Positions 47,180 to 56,561 of a stretch of 64,000 nucleotides of DNA are shown piece by piece. Position 1 is the first letter of the stretch; every line of letters begins with the position of its first letter. The notes under the pieces were generated by a model, which saw only the letters and a program-made list of their open reading frames with translations, was not told where the DNA came from and made no database searches. The stretch spans positions 1,240,001-1,304,000 of the forward strand of contig NW_020167522.1 in the NCBI RefSeq assembly GCF_001641265.1, read 5' to 3'. Source of the stretch: Pseudogymnoascus destructans. Its lineage: Eukaryota > Ascomycota > Leotiomycetes > Thelebolales > Thelebolaceae. The translations under genes and the position numbers were made by a program.

Positions 47180-49606
47180 TAGTGATTACTATAATTATTA
47201 CTATAAACTTACGGAGGGCAAGGTATCGCTCAATCTCTCCTCCTATCTTCATTTTGACTAATGGAATTATAGCTCCGCTTCCGATTTAACATTAGAGCCA
47301 TTGGGTCCTTGTCTAGTTCCATGTAGTTTGACTGGTGCTGCTTCGATCTTTCTTGGTTTGCGTAATGTTGTGTGTATAACGCCCGGAATTCCTTCTCAAA
47401 ATGCCCCCGCCAGTTTTTATTAGGATTCAACCAACAATAATCAGGGTTAAACACTTCCATCTTTAACCGTGGAGATAGAATAGCACCAAAAGTGTAGAAG
47501 TTACCAATACCTGTACAAGATAAGCTATAATACTTATCAAGCTTTTGTACAGCTTTATCAATAGCTTTTAAGAGCTTTGAAATCCATGGATCTTGTAATG
47601 GTTTAAGCCGGCGGGTACACTCCTCAAGCCCTTCAAATAGCTCATCATATGCTGGGAGAACAAAGCCTAGTCGTGCACCACTTGCTATACCTATATTTGA
47701 AGTCCAGAAGCTAAACTGGCGAGTAACATCAATAAGGTAGGTGATATGTTTCACTCTTCCGAAGTAATATGGAAGATAATAGCTGGAGTAAACTCAGTTG
47801 TAAACTTATTTACTGCTTCCTGGAGTAGGACTGCTCGTAGCATCATATGTAGTGTTGAATCCCACCGGGTTGACACATCTTGGATAAGTCATAGGACTTT
47901 TGCTCCATCTTTAATGCATCGTCTTTGAATTCCCATAAATTGCTCTCTTCGCTGTGAGCTAGAATTCACAAAGACAGCTAGCTTCCGAAGCTAGTATAGT
48001 ATTAGTTGTGATTACTACAATGATTACTATAAACATATCTTGGCAAGTGTCCATGGAAGGCCCTTTTCCTTACTTAGATCTTTGAGTTCGTCTACTGAAT
48101 TGTCATCCCAGTCAATCTGTAGCTCTGAGTTTGATGGGTTTAATTGAATTGACCCAAGGAGAGCCTTCTGTGCAAGCTGAACAATATGTGCAAAGCATGG
48201 GATATGATGAATACATCCATCATGGTATCTTGTTGGCTCAGACGATAACTCAGCTATCATATCATTGATAATTGCCATCATTGAAGTATTGTTACTTGCA
48301 TTATCAGTTGTAATGCAATGAACTCTACCATCTAGGTGATATTGAGATATAACACGCTGAACAATAGTCGCAAGGTCTTTCCCAGTATGGGCTCCATCGA
48401 GATACTCAAATCCAATTAGAGCTTCACGGTATTCCCATTTCTCAGTGATGAATGTAGCCATAATACCCATGAAGGAGTGTCTTGTTCCAGGGCTAGACCA
48501 ATTGTCAAGGGATAATGCACACCTCGACCCAGGAGCAAGACCATGAAGGGCAATCTGTTATGCATTACCTACCATAACATCAAGGCGCTGCCGTAGGGTT
48601 GTTGGTGAAGGAAGTGGATATTTCTGGTTCTGCCATAGTGCCATCTCCCTCCATATAGGATTCTCAACTGATCGGAATGATATGTTTAGGGATACCACAG
48701 TCTCAAGAACAAAACTGTAGAAAGCTTCCCTTGGATCATCTTCTGGTTGGCGCATAGTCTAAATAATAGTTAGGCATATTTTATAGTAATAAGTATAGTA
48801 ATCATGCTTACTGGTAATGATCCTGAAAGGCGGAGCTTGGATTGATGTAGTGTAGAAGTGTGAGATGATTTCCTCAAACATCCAGCTGATCGAAGATGGG
48901 AACTCATTGTGCTTGTCCCTGCACCCTTTACACTTGGCTGATTGAGTATTCTAGAGCATTTCCGGCAAATAACAATTGGCTCTCCAGTTGATTTCCGAGC
49001 ACCTTGGTCAAAGTCTCTCCATACATTTGAAGTCCTAGCTGTTGACCCCCAATTGATTTGCTTATCAGTACTTAGAAACAGATTTGGTTGCTCTTTATAC
49101 CAGGACTGATGATGCCACCAGTCATTGAATAGTTCTGCTTTTGAAGGCATCCACTTTAGCACATTAAGACCTCAGATTGTAATTAGACCATCCCATTGGT
49201 CGCTTAGAGGCTGAGAGGACTCAACCTCAGGTGTTATGTTGCTTGATTGAGGATCATCGAGAGAAAATACATCACTATAGATATGTGTATGTATTGGTGA
49301 ACTTAAAGATTGGCTATAAGACATAATATTTGAATATATCACAATTATATTATTTCAAAGAAAATAAAACAACTGAATATTTCTTAGGAAATATATCTAT
49401 CCTATACGTACCTCTCTATTTCGCTTGAATTTACTTAGTTATAATATCTTAAATTACTTATGGAGTATATTTTAATAGCAAGTTTCAGTAATATGGGTCT
49501 TTGAGAACAAGAGCCAATTATGGTAATATTTATAGTAAGCTATAGAACCATAGCATTAGAAGTAGTGGATTGAGCTACCTGGACTATTCTAAAAGTATGA
49601 CTAGAT

Positions 49607-50699
49607 CTACATATTGTAGAATTTGGCAAGAAGCTCGTCTGATTCCTTAGTAGGAGGTAACATAGCCAACTTCTTGTCAGATGGCAAGACCCATTTGAAA
49701 TCCACCAGCTCATCCTTCTCCCTCAGCATCTCCCAAGCCTTAAATGCACCAGTAGCATCTTCATCCAATTGAAATCCATGCTGAGTAGTGTCGTACCCAT
49801 CAGGGTACCAATCAGCAGGTCCGGGAAGAGAAACCTGCCCATCCTCAAAGTTCCATGACGCGAAGTTCCTCCAGACAGCTAATTGAAGCTTCGTGAAATA
49901 TAGGTGAGGAGGGATCTTCTCGTAGTAGATTCTGTACGTATGTGTTAGCTGATTACTATAGTGATTACTATAGTGACTCTTACCCAGTCTCCTCATCAAT
50001 TGCTGGGGGAAGGTTCTTGAGGAAGTTGGGATCCGTATTGACTTTGTTCATGAGCTTCAGAGTTGACTTGTATGCCGTCGACCATTTGTGGCGCCAAATG
50101 GTGAAGGCAAGCTGCTCCACTCTCTGGGTCTATATTAGTATTAGTCCCCTAATAGTAGGGCTGATCATACCTTAGTTGAGGCTTCAGTCTGGGTCTCCAC
50201 TTCCAGTTGGACCTTCTCAATCTCTTTAATCCCAATACCATTGGCCAACTCGTCAGCTCTCCACATAGCTTCCTGGGCAACTTCATCGTCCTCATCTTCG
50301 GTTTCCCAGGCATGGTTGTTGTCGTCCCACACTGCGTATGCTCCTCCACCTTCTCCAATCCCAAGGTGTTGTTGAACGATAGAAGCATGGTTGCCGTCCT
50401 GAATGCTATTTCCTGGTTACTATAATGATTACTATAACATAGGAGAAGGGAGCTTACCGTCGGAGTCGCACCTCGTCCTTCTTAGACTGAACCTTCTCTT
50501 GTTTTTCAACTGGGCTAAGGGCTTTGAAAGCTTGTGTCTTCCGGATTTTCTTGATAGTGTATGCAGTAGCCGCTGTACCAGCCCTCTTTGCATTGTCGAC
50601 CTTGAGTTCTTGTTCCGTCATGTTGTTGCGGCGGTTCTGTACACGCTTGGTGTTCTCGTTGGTCGACTTCTCGGTTGATTCTTTGCACTTTCCGACCAT
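49607..50699 (-). CDS. Gene X: unrecognised acidic protein carried by hAT element A
   Basis: Four exons (50458-50699, 50171-50405, 49984-50129, 49607-49931) with GT-AG introns keep one frame for 315 residues. The N-terminal third is very basic and helical (about 10-80, ends EVRLRR). The middle is acidic (about 110-135, ETEDEDDEVAQEA). The C-terminal half has Trp-rich blocks FTIWRHKW, IPPHLYF, LAVWRNFASW and GPADWYPDGYD. A homologue in the same place of element B (57978-59468) shares the STNxNT N-terminus, the acidic middle and the PPHxYF...AVW...GPxxWYP block, so it is a conserved element gene. I know no family for it. The acidic stretch and pairing with H3 would suit a histone chaperone or chromatin partner, but that is only a guess. 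Confidence 0.8.
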
Positions 50700-51200
50700 G
50701 GTGGATGATGGGTGATTACTATAATGGTTAATATAAAGTAATTGATGGTAGGAGGAAGTAAAGATTTACCTTGGTGGTGGCAGAAGTAGGAAGTTTGGGG
50801 TGGTGGCAGAAGCTTAGGATTCCTATTGTTGTTGTGTATTGTTATGGTAGAATTCACTTAATACGCCTATTACCATATAATGGGTGAAGCTCAAGATATT
50901 TCGCCAAGCGAGCCAGCAGTTCACCCAGAACACAACACACACCCAAATTTGGGTTTTCCTCCCTCAACCTTTCTGTTATTATGTGACAAGCCACTCACGG
51001 GTGGACTGGTAAGTGAACCACTCCTCTTATATTATAGTAATACTTATAGTAACACCTCGTCAGGGCAATATGGATGACGAGCCTATGACGACGCGGACCT
51101 TCAATCACCTCCTCCAACCCAGCCTAAGGCTTCCCGAGGCCCAATCCCAACTCTTGCACCAGGCCAAGTACTGAGCCAGAAAGAACCCAAGATATCCAGC
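50700..51200. promoter_or_regulatory. Divergent promoter between gene X and the H3-like gene (element A)
   Basis: The two cargo genes are transcribed away from this region. A GTGATTACTATAAT motif lies just before the gene X ATG (50712) and may be in a 5'UTR intron. On the plus side a GTAAGTG...CGTCAG intron (51009-51063) with two TATAGTAAY motifs lies upstream of the H3 ATG. The open stretch 50880-51008 is not in frame with H3, so it is either 5'UTR or an upstream ORF. Element B also has a GTAAG...TTAG intron ending just before its H3 ATG. Confidence 0.5.
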
Positions 51201-51712
51201 ATGGCTCGCCAGAAACAAGTTCACCAGAATACGGCCAGCAAAGCCCCAAGGAAGGCACCAGTGGGTGGGAAGACTGTGATGAAGGCGAAGAAGCGTCGTT
51301 CCAAGCCAGGCAGTAGGTGATTACTATACTTATTACTATAAAGCTCTTACTGACATCAAATAGTTGTTGCATTTCGTCAAATCAAGCGATACCAGAAAAC
51401 AACAGAGCTACTCATTCCCCGTGCGCCATTCGTCCGCCTCATCAAAGAGATCATGGTTGACCTGAAATCGCCCTATCGAATCCAAGCGACTGCAGTTTCT
51501 GCACTACAAGAAGCAGCTGAGACCACTTTGGTCAAGGAGTTTGAGAGTAAGTGAACATCCATTTTATAGTAATCATTATAGTAATCATTACAGTGACGCA
51601 ACTTGCTGCAATCCACGCAAAGCATGTTACCATTCAGCAGAAGGACATGAAACTGGTGCAATCAATGAGGCTCCATATGACGGGGTTCCGGTTCCCAGGG
51701 CAGCTACTTTGA
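51201..51712 (+). CDS. Histone H3-like variant carried by hAT element A
   Basis: Three exons (51201-51312, 51364-51546, 51594-51712) give 137 codons, the length of H3. The tail begins ARQKQVHQNTASKAPRK: K4 is kept, but R8-K9-S10 is replaced by Q-N-T, and the tail is about eight residues short. The histone fold is clear: VAFRQIKRYQKTTELLI, then APFVRLIKEI, SALQEAAE and LAAIHAKHVTIQQKDM. The C-terminus is extended and unlike H3 (HMTGFRFPGQLL). All splice sites are canonical and there are no stops. It would enter nucleosomes in place of host H3. It lies inside the TIRs, divergent from gene X. Introns with the element's GTAATC motif argue it is a resident gene, not a chance neighbour. Confidence 0.9.
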
Positions 51713-51967
51713 GTAAGGAAGGGAGGAACCAATACTGGGGGAAGTAGATACCAAATATATTCGTTTACTACACTAAATATATCTGTCTGTGAAGTTATCG
51801 TAGATTTGAATATACGCACGTGACAGATTGCACGTGTTGGTTTGCCAAGGAACCGTTGGGGGACCGCACCGGTCTGGTCGGTTTTTCCAATATTTCCAGA
51901 CCAGACCGCGGTCCGGTCTGGAAATGTTCCGAACCGACGGTCCCCCGTGGCGCACACTAATTCTAAC

Positions 51968-52085
51968 CGATTTAGGCACCTTGTAGAGTTTTGCAGCCGC
52001 GTGGCGACTTAATTTGTAGGACGATTAGATAGCTTCGATAGCTAAAATGATTTGTGCTTCAGGAGTTGGGGCTTCATTATTTGTG
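51968..52085 (-). pseudogene. Old pogo-like transposase relic, N-terminal part
   Basis: Minus-strand codons EAPTPEAQIILAIEAI and RHAAAKLYKVPKSV resemble the psq-type N-terminus of pogo transposases. The relic continues at 43403 downwards on the other side of hAT element A. Confidence 0.68.
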
Positions 52086-52790
52086 GTAGAAAAAATGCAT
52101 GTTAAATGACGCGTCAAGAAAGTGCGCAGCTCGCTGGTATGCGCGGCTCCCTAGTGAACACGTTAGTAGGATTTCCTTTTTTAATAGGAAACCATCTGAT
52201 CTTTGCGCTTTTATTAAAGTCTTACCACTGCCGCACTTGGTCTCAAAACCTCACGCCATGGAGAAATTCTATACGTTGCTCGTTCCTTCCAAACTTATTT
52301 ACGCCCGGCGGGCCCAATAATCTATCATTCTATCGTGGAGCTGCAAGAGCTAGCGAGGCTGGCGAGATTGTCGTGGAATGGGCCGATGGTATATGATTTA
52401 GGCAGTTCTTGGGGCGCTAGGTTTTGTGATGGGAGGAACGAGGTCGTTGAAGATTGACAACTCGTAGTAGTAGATAAACTCATAGTAATTAATATTTTGG
52501 GGTTTTCAAAGACTGTAGTTTCGTATATCTTGTCAATGGGGAGAAGTGCTTAGTAGGATAAGGAAGTGAAGGGGCAACGGAATCACTCGTCTCGTTTATC
52601 AACACATTTTGGCAGTGCGCAAGTCTAGTTGCGTTCATTCAGTCTTACAAATGTCAAGCTATAATAATATTTCCTTTTCTACACTCTGCTTTATCAAACC
52701 CCATTACATGAATCGAATTTATCCCATCTATATAATCAAGGCCTCGACCAATCCAAGAAGATCTATTTACAGGATTTACCCCTCCTACCA
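52086..52790. other. Intergenic, no gene recognised
   Basis: ORF 52106-52396 (plus) resembles nothing known and may be degraded repeat. The rest is AT-rich. Confidence 0.45.
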
Positions 52791-53393
52791 TTAAAAAACA
52801 AAACTCGCGAAGAGTGCAACCGAAACCATGGCAGCTAATAATGTGGTGTCGGTATTCCCCGACAGGGCCGCCCGGGTGTACCTCACATTCTCCTTCGACT
52901 TTGCGTTCTTCCCTGAGATCACATTGGGACCACTCCTATCCCCACTTCCTTTCACATTCTCATTCAATGGAGCATAGGAGTGCGCCCCATCCCCCTTTGT
53001 TCTCGTTGCCCATTTCAATCTCATGTCGTCCTTTGCCTTCTCCCATTTTTGTTTCACATCCGCTTTTTTCGTCGCCCATTTCCGTTTGATATCCTCCCTT
53101 TTTGTCTCCCATTTCCATTCCCCGTCTTCCTTGCAAATCTCGTGTTTTGGTGTCAGGAGATCCAGCTCTTCTGTTTCCCTTGCGTGACGTTCGCACTGAC
53201 AGTTGAGCTTTTCATTGTTATATGAAGACTGTCTTGTGTTGATGCCGGGCTTGTCAATTTCCAATGTAGTGTCTTGGCACTGAAGGATGGCCTCGTTGTA
53301 TTGGAGGGACGACAAAGGTGTCTGTGTTATGGCGGGTGCGGAGTATGGGGGAGGTGGGGACTGTGGTCCAGACTCAGGGTTTCTTTGGGACAT
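52791..53393 (-). CDS. Small hypothetical tail-anchored protein, 200 aa
   Basis: Pro/Ser-rich N-terminus with a PPPPYS motif (about 13-20), a charged helical middle with a tandem Trp/Lys repeat (KRKWATKKADVKQKWEKA, about 105-130), then a C-terminal hydrophobic segment (LLAAMVSVALFASFVF) at the very end. This predicts a tail-anchored membrane protein with a cytosolic coiled coil. The C-terminal hydrophobic stretch could instead be a GPI signal, but there is no N-terminal signal peptide. No family recognised. It shares its general layout with the 148-aa protein at 54916-55362. The start at 53393 is the first ATG in the open frame. Confidence 0.6.
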   Translation of the reverse strand: MSQRNPESGPQSPPPPYSAPAITQTPLSSLQYNEAILQCQDTTLEIDKPGINTRQSSYNNEKLNCQCERHARETEELDLLTPKHEICKEDGEWKWETKREDIKRKWATKKADVKQKWEKAKDDMRLKWATRTKGDGAHSYAPLNENVKGSGDRSGPNVISGKNAKSKENVRYTRAALSGNTDTTLLAAMVSVALFASFVF

Positions 53394-53602
53394 GGCAATA
53401 GTGATGGGTTTGTCGTTTAAGCGGTGTTTATAGAACTTTGAGCGTGGGTGTTTTTGAGATTGTGTATAAGGAAGAAAGGGAACGGCGAGAGAACAGCAGC
53501 AAGAGGTGGAATGAGAAGTTGACGAAGTGAAACTACAAAGGGGGGCTAATCTTTAGTATATTGTCTCATAATATCAGACCATATATCATATGATTTATCG
53601 TA

Positions 53603-53659
53603 CATCCCGTTTGCCAAACTCTAAAAGACCACCGTTTTTAGAGTTTGGCAAACGGGATG
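53603..53659. repeat. Perfect 24-bp inverted repeat, 9-nt loop
   Basis: CATCCCGTTTGCCAAACTCT plus AAAA is followed by a 9-base loop and its exact complement. It lies between two minus-strand genes. It could be a hairpin, a very short MITE or a footprint of an excised element. Confidence 0.9.
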
Positions 53660-53841
53660 CACCATATGAGTTTCTTGTACTGGTTCATCAAGCACAAATT
53701 AAATTACGTTGGTTCAATTCTGCTGTGCTTTAGAAACCCCTAGTCTGATCATGTCGAAATAAAATCCGACGCTCCCAGGACCATTAAAGTAAGAACAACC
53801 AGGCACGCTAATCCCACGGTACGGCACGACACACGGTCCCG

Positions 53842-54012
53842 TCAAGGCTGGTCTCGAAGCGCGCGCTCTCCTTTCTCAAGGTCAAGTTCCCTGTTGTGAA
53901 GGTCGATCATCTCATTTCTGTAGTTTATCTCGTCTTGTGTGAGGGTGGGTTCGCACAGCATGTAGTCCGAGTGTGGAGGGTTGGCGCTCCCTGAGCTTTC
54001 AGATGAAGCTAT
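53842..54012 (-). pseudogene. Decayed paralogue of the small protein at 54336-54551
   Basis: The translation ending TQDEINYRNEMIDLHNREL then EKGERALRDQP aligns with the end of the neighbouring gene (LTYNEMYYRQQKINLRHQE). Where that gene has its ATG within TFT-M-AP, this copy reads TFT-I-AS, so the start codon has become ATA. The frame downstream is open. Confidence 0.6.
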
Positions 54013-54335
54013 GGTGAAAATGCGTATGATTGGAGGGCTCTGGATTATTCTGTGGAAACGGCGATGGGAAGACGAAGAATATCGAACACTGGTTAGGTAG
54101 TAACTTGGTGTATTGTGATTTTACTTTAGTGACTTGTTAAGTCAGGCCATGTGAACAGCAGGCAATATTTTTCGTATGGTTCAGGTAATAAAAAATACAA
54201 AACCAGTGCTTCATTTATGTTTGACTTCAGAAGCCCCTTTTTATTAACATCGTTGAAAACACACACACTGATGACCCCAAATACAAAGACAGCGCACAGC
54301 GTCATCGTGCCTAAGATAACGGCATGACCAATATC

Positions 54336-54551
54336 TCACCAGGGCTGCTCTTGAAATTGGTGCTCAGCTTTGGCGAGCACAATTTCCTGGTGGCGGAGAT
54401 TGATCTTCTGCTGTCGGTAGTACATCTCATTGTATGTGAGATCACGTTCGGCGTCCTTTACTAGTTGGATAGCCGTACATTGTGACTGTGGAGGGTCGTT
54501 GGGGATGACTGGCTGCGGGGCTGTTTTATGGGTGCTTTTGGAGGGGGCCAT
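54336..54551 (-). CDS. Small hypothetical protein, 71 aa
   Basis: The start at 54551 (MAPSKSTHK) is preferred over the in-frame ATG at 54626, because the decayed paralogue at 53842-54012 aligns from this point. The second half is a charged amphipathic helix (ERDLTYNEMYYRQQKINLR then HQEIVLAKAEHQ), probably a coiled coil. No known family. The pair with the neighbouring decayed copy indicates local duplication. Confidence 0.5.
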   Translation of the reverse strand: MAPSKSTHKTAPQPVIPNDPPQSQCTAIQLVKDAERDLTYNEMYYRQQKINLRHQEIVLAKAEHQFQEQPW

Positions 54552-54915
54552 GGTGAAAGTATTGGTAAGCAGAAGGTCTAGAATATTTGGTTTAGAGGAG
54601 GAAGATGGCGGAAACGAAAGAGACAATACAATAGAGAGATCGGAAAGGAGGATATAGGCTGATATCCTCCGCCCAAACTAGTTTACCACCACGACTTACT
54701 GTAGCCTCAAAACTTCGCGTCATATGTGTATAGAGGACAGACGGTGAATAATGTGAGCTTCATTTATGTTTGACCTAAGTGTGCATTTCCAGGGGGGCTT
54801 GATTGCTCTAGTATAGTGCTAATTTAGATAGAGAAAGATTAGACTCCGATGTGGTAATCTGCATTCTTGATGTCGTGTCCGCGCATGAACAGCTATATAA
54901 ACCATACCCAAGTAC

Positions 54916-55362
54916 CTAATCAGCCCCATCGGGAATCCTGACGCGGCCTACTACCACACTAACGACCAAATCCCACATCAAAACCCCGAGTATAATAGCG
55001 GCACTAAGGCCGAAAAAGCCAAGAATAGCTATTCCAATGCAATTGCCAATATTTCCGAGTGTGACGTGGCTGCAAATCTTCTTGACTGGTATTCGATTGT
55101 AGAGCCTCTTGACTGGGCTGGAGATCTTCGCACGCCATCTTGAACCAGGCGTGGACTGGAGTTGGCCATTTTCTAAGTCGATCTGGTGCTCGTTATGTAA
55201 ACTTTCTTGTTGGAGTGTACTGCTACTGCCAGTCTCAATGTTGCCGGTCATTTGAAACGATGAGTACTTTGGAGGGGGCGTAGTGGAAGCGTTTGTCATT
55301 TCCGGGGCGCAGGATTCCCAGTCGTCCTCCCCAGTTGCTAGATTCCAGCTGGATGATGACAT
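54916..55362 (-). CDS. Small hypothetical membrane protein, 148 aa
   Basis: A Ser/Thr/Pro-rich N-terminal half with a PPPKYSS motif (about 30-37), a basic stretch (RWRAKISSPVKRLYNRIPVKK, about 77-97) and one long hydrophobic segment (about 104-138: GIAILGFFGLSAAIILGVLM). Predicted single-pass membrane protein. Family not recognised. Similar PPPxYS motifs in the 200-aa neighbour hint at a local lineage-specific group. Confidence 0.55.
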   Translation of the reverse strand: MSSSSWNLATGEDDWESCAPEMTNASTTPPPKYSSFQMTGNIETGSSSTLQQESLHNEHQIDLENGQLQSTPGSRWRAKISSPVKRLYNRIPVKKICSHVTLGNIGNCIGIAILGFFGLSAAIILGVLMWDLVVSVVVGRVRIPDGAD

Positions 55363-55834
55363 TAGGTTTGATGAATAAGCTTGGCTATGGTGAAGGATTC
55401 AAATGAAAGATTTTAGTAGCTTGGGATAGAAGGGATGCTGGGTGCTACGTGCTGTGCTTATTGAATAGTAAAATGAATGAAGGAAAGGAAAGAAATGGAA
55501 TAGAATTAAGCGCGGAGATGTAAACCATAGTATGTTATATTTCCATCGTTTCATGTGTTGCAGCGCGAGTTTAGTGCCAAAACTATATTTTATCATTTTA
55601 TCACTGTTAACTGTCAGTCGACTGTCAATGTGTGGAACCATTACGCCACTCTCCCAGTAGCTTTGAACCGGCGTCCCAACGGCGTCCAAAATTCCCGCCT
55701 ATCCGCATCTCCGAGTAAACTACAAAGTCGGCATCATATCATCACAATACCACGCATTCCATCACCAACGACAACTGCAACACAGGCAGTCTACTATACT
55801 CCGACAACAGATATATTCAGGTTGAAGAGAAGCA
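55363..55834. other. Divergent intergenic region
   Basis: Between the 148-aa membrane protein (minus) and the small cysteine-containing gene (plus). No further gene seen. Probable promoters. Confidence 0.5.
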
Positions 55835-56217
55835 ATGTGTCTTTCTGCCGGCTGTGGGGCTTGTCGTGAGTCCCATCTCCCTTCGCTTCCACTCCTATCT
55901 CAATATCCCCAGACGCAGAACATTACTCAAATGAGCATTGAACTAGCAAACTAACTTCCCCAGAAAAGAAGACATGGTGGGGCTGTGGATCACATATCCC
56001 TTCCGTCATGGACAACGTCCCTGAGACTGATCGCTGCACTTGCGAGCCCAAGGGTGGGTTCAGCCTCATCCCAGATTCCCGCCTCCGACGTCGCTCTTCA
56101 TCCCTCTCCTAGCATTTCATTCCCCGCCGTAGCAAGCAATATCACCTGGCAAAGCTAACACAGGCAGTCGATGTCGATGGGGCGAAATACCCCCCTAAAG
56201 CGGCGAGTAAGAACTGA
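55835..56217 (+). CDS. Small conserved cysteine-containing protein, three exons
   Basis: Exons 55835-55865, 55964-56053 and 56168-56217, with GTGAGT...CCCAG (CTAAC branch) and GTGGGT...GGCAG (CTAAC) introns, join in frame to 56 residues. Motifs CGACQKKTWWGCGSHIPSVM and CTCEPK, then DGAKYPP. CxxC...C...CxC spacing suggests one zinc site. From memory, similar tiny proteins (KKTWWGCG, VMD, CEP, YPP) occur across fungi, with no assigned role. It is too short and too split for simple ORF detection. Adjacent to the second hAT element. Confidence 0.75.
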
Positions 56218-56561
56218 TTCCCTGGCTGAGCTGGCATGGCATGGCACTCATAGTGGGCATAGCATTCTGGAGGGTGGTGAGGGGAGCGGTGAGGCTATAG
56301 AAACCAGCTGATACTGAGTGAAGGGAGCTACGGGTGGTGATGGTGGATTACCCACTGTGCAGGTGTTATTTCCGTATGGAGCAGTGGTGCAGAGGGACAG
56401 TTATGTGAGGATTGGACGCGACGGCAATGGACACAATTCAACCCTACCCGAATGCACTCTCTCTCTTCTGTGTCTCTATTGTGAGGGTACTCGTATCCTA
56501 TATGGGCGCAAGTGAGGCAATGGTGGACGCCGGCAGCGTCGGATCTACATATGGTCATCAC
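56218..56561. other. Intergenic, no gene recognised
   Basis: 3' flank of the small gene up to the terminal repeat of element B. No gene or repeat seen. Confidence 0.45.

Larger units (their letters stand above)
43614..49324 (-). pseudogene. hAT transposase of element A, interrupted and with stop codons
   Basis: ATG at 49324 (MSYSQSLSS). Exon pieces: 48812-49324 with a BED-type zinc finger (CRKCSRIL...HLRSAGC), then from 48758 the RNase H-like core with SLDNWSSPG (first Asp), TTDNASNN (second Asp) and CIHHIPCFAHIV, then 47230-47754, and the hAT dimerisation domain near 45169-45300 (KWWKENERLFPGLAAMARDI). The end is at 43614-44027. In-frame stops replace Arg or Gln (near 49174, 48556, 45196), so they fit CGA/CAA-to-TGA/TAA transitions. 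The pogo element sits in the intron just before the dimerisation domain and the solo LTR near the C-terminus. Introns carry the paired GTAATC motif. Confidence 0.88.
43404..51959. mobile_element. hAT transposon carrying histone H3 and gene X (element A)
   Basis: Terminal inverted repeats TAGTGTGCGCCACGGGGGAC at 43404 and its complement ending at 51959 are flanked by a perfect 8-bp duplication ATTCTAAC (43396-43403, 51960-51967), diagnostic of hAT. Subterminal regions at both ends carry repeated CCGGTC/GACCGG motifs. Cargo: hAT transposase (minus), gene X (minus, 49607-50699) and histone H3-like (plus, 51201-51712). It is interrupted by a pogo element (45320-47179) and a solo LTR (44051-44986), so its own length is about 5.7 kb. 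It inserted into an older pogo relic. The transposase has stops, so present activity would need a partner. Confidence 0.93.

Noticed and set aside
50880..51008. Upstream ATG at 50880 as the start of the H3 protein
   Set aside because: Splicing the 51009-51063 intron puts it out of frame with the H3 ATG at 51201, and the H3 frame has a TGA at 51075. Treated as 5'UTR or an upstream ORF.
51201..51712. H3-like gene as an ordinary host histone gene that merely neighbours a transposon
   Set aside because: It lies inside the TIRs and 8-bp duplication, its tail is strongly divergent, its introns share the element's motif, and element B has the same arrangement.
52106..52396. Plus-strand 96-codon ORF
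   Set aside because: No recognisable family; it lies beside transposon relic sequence and overlaps another ORF of similar length in a second frame.
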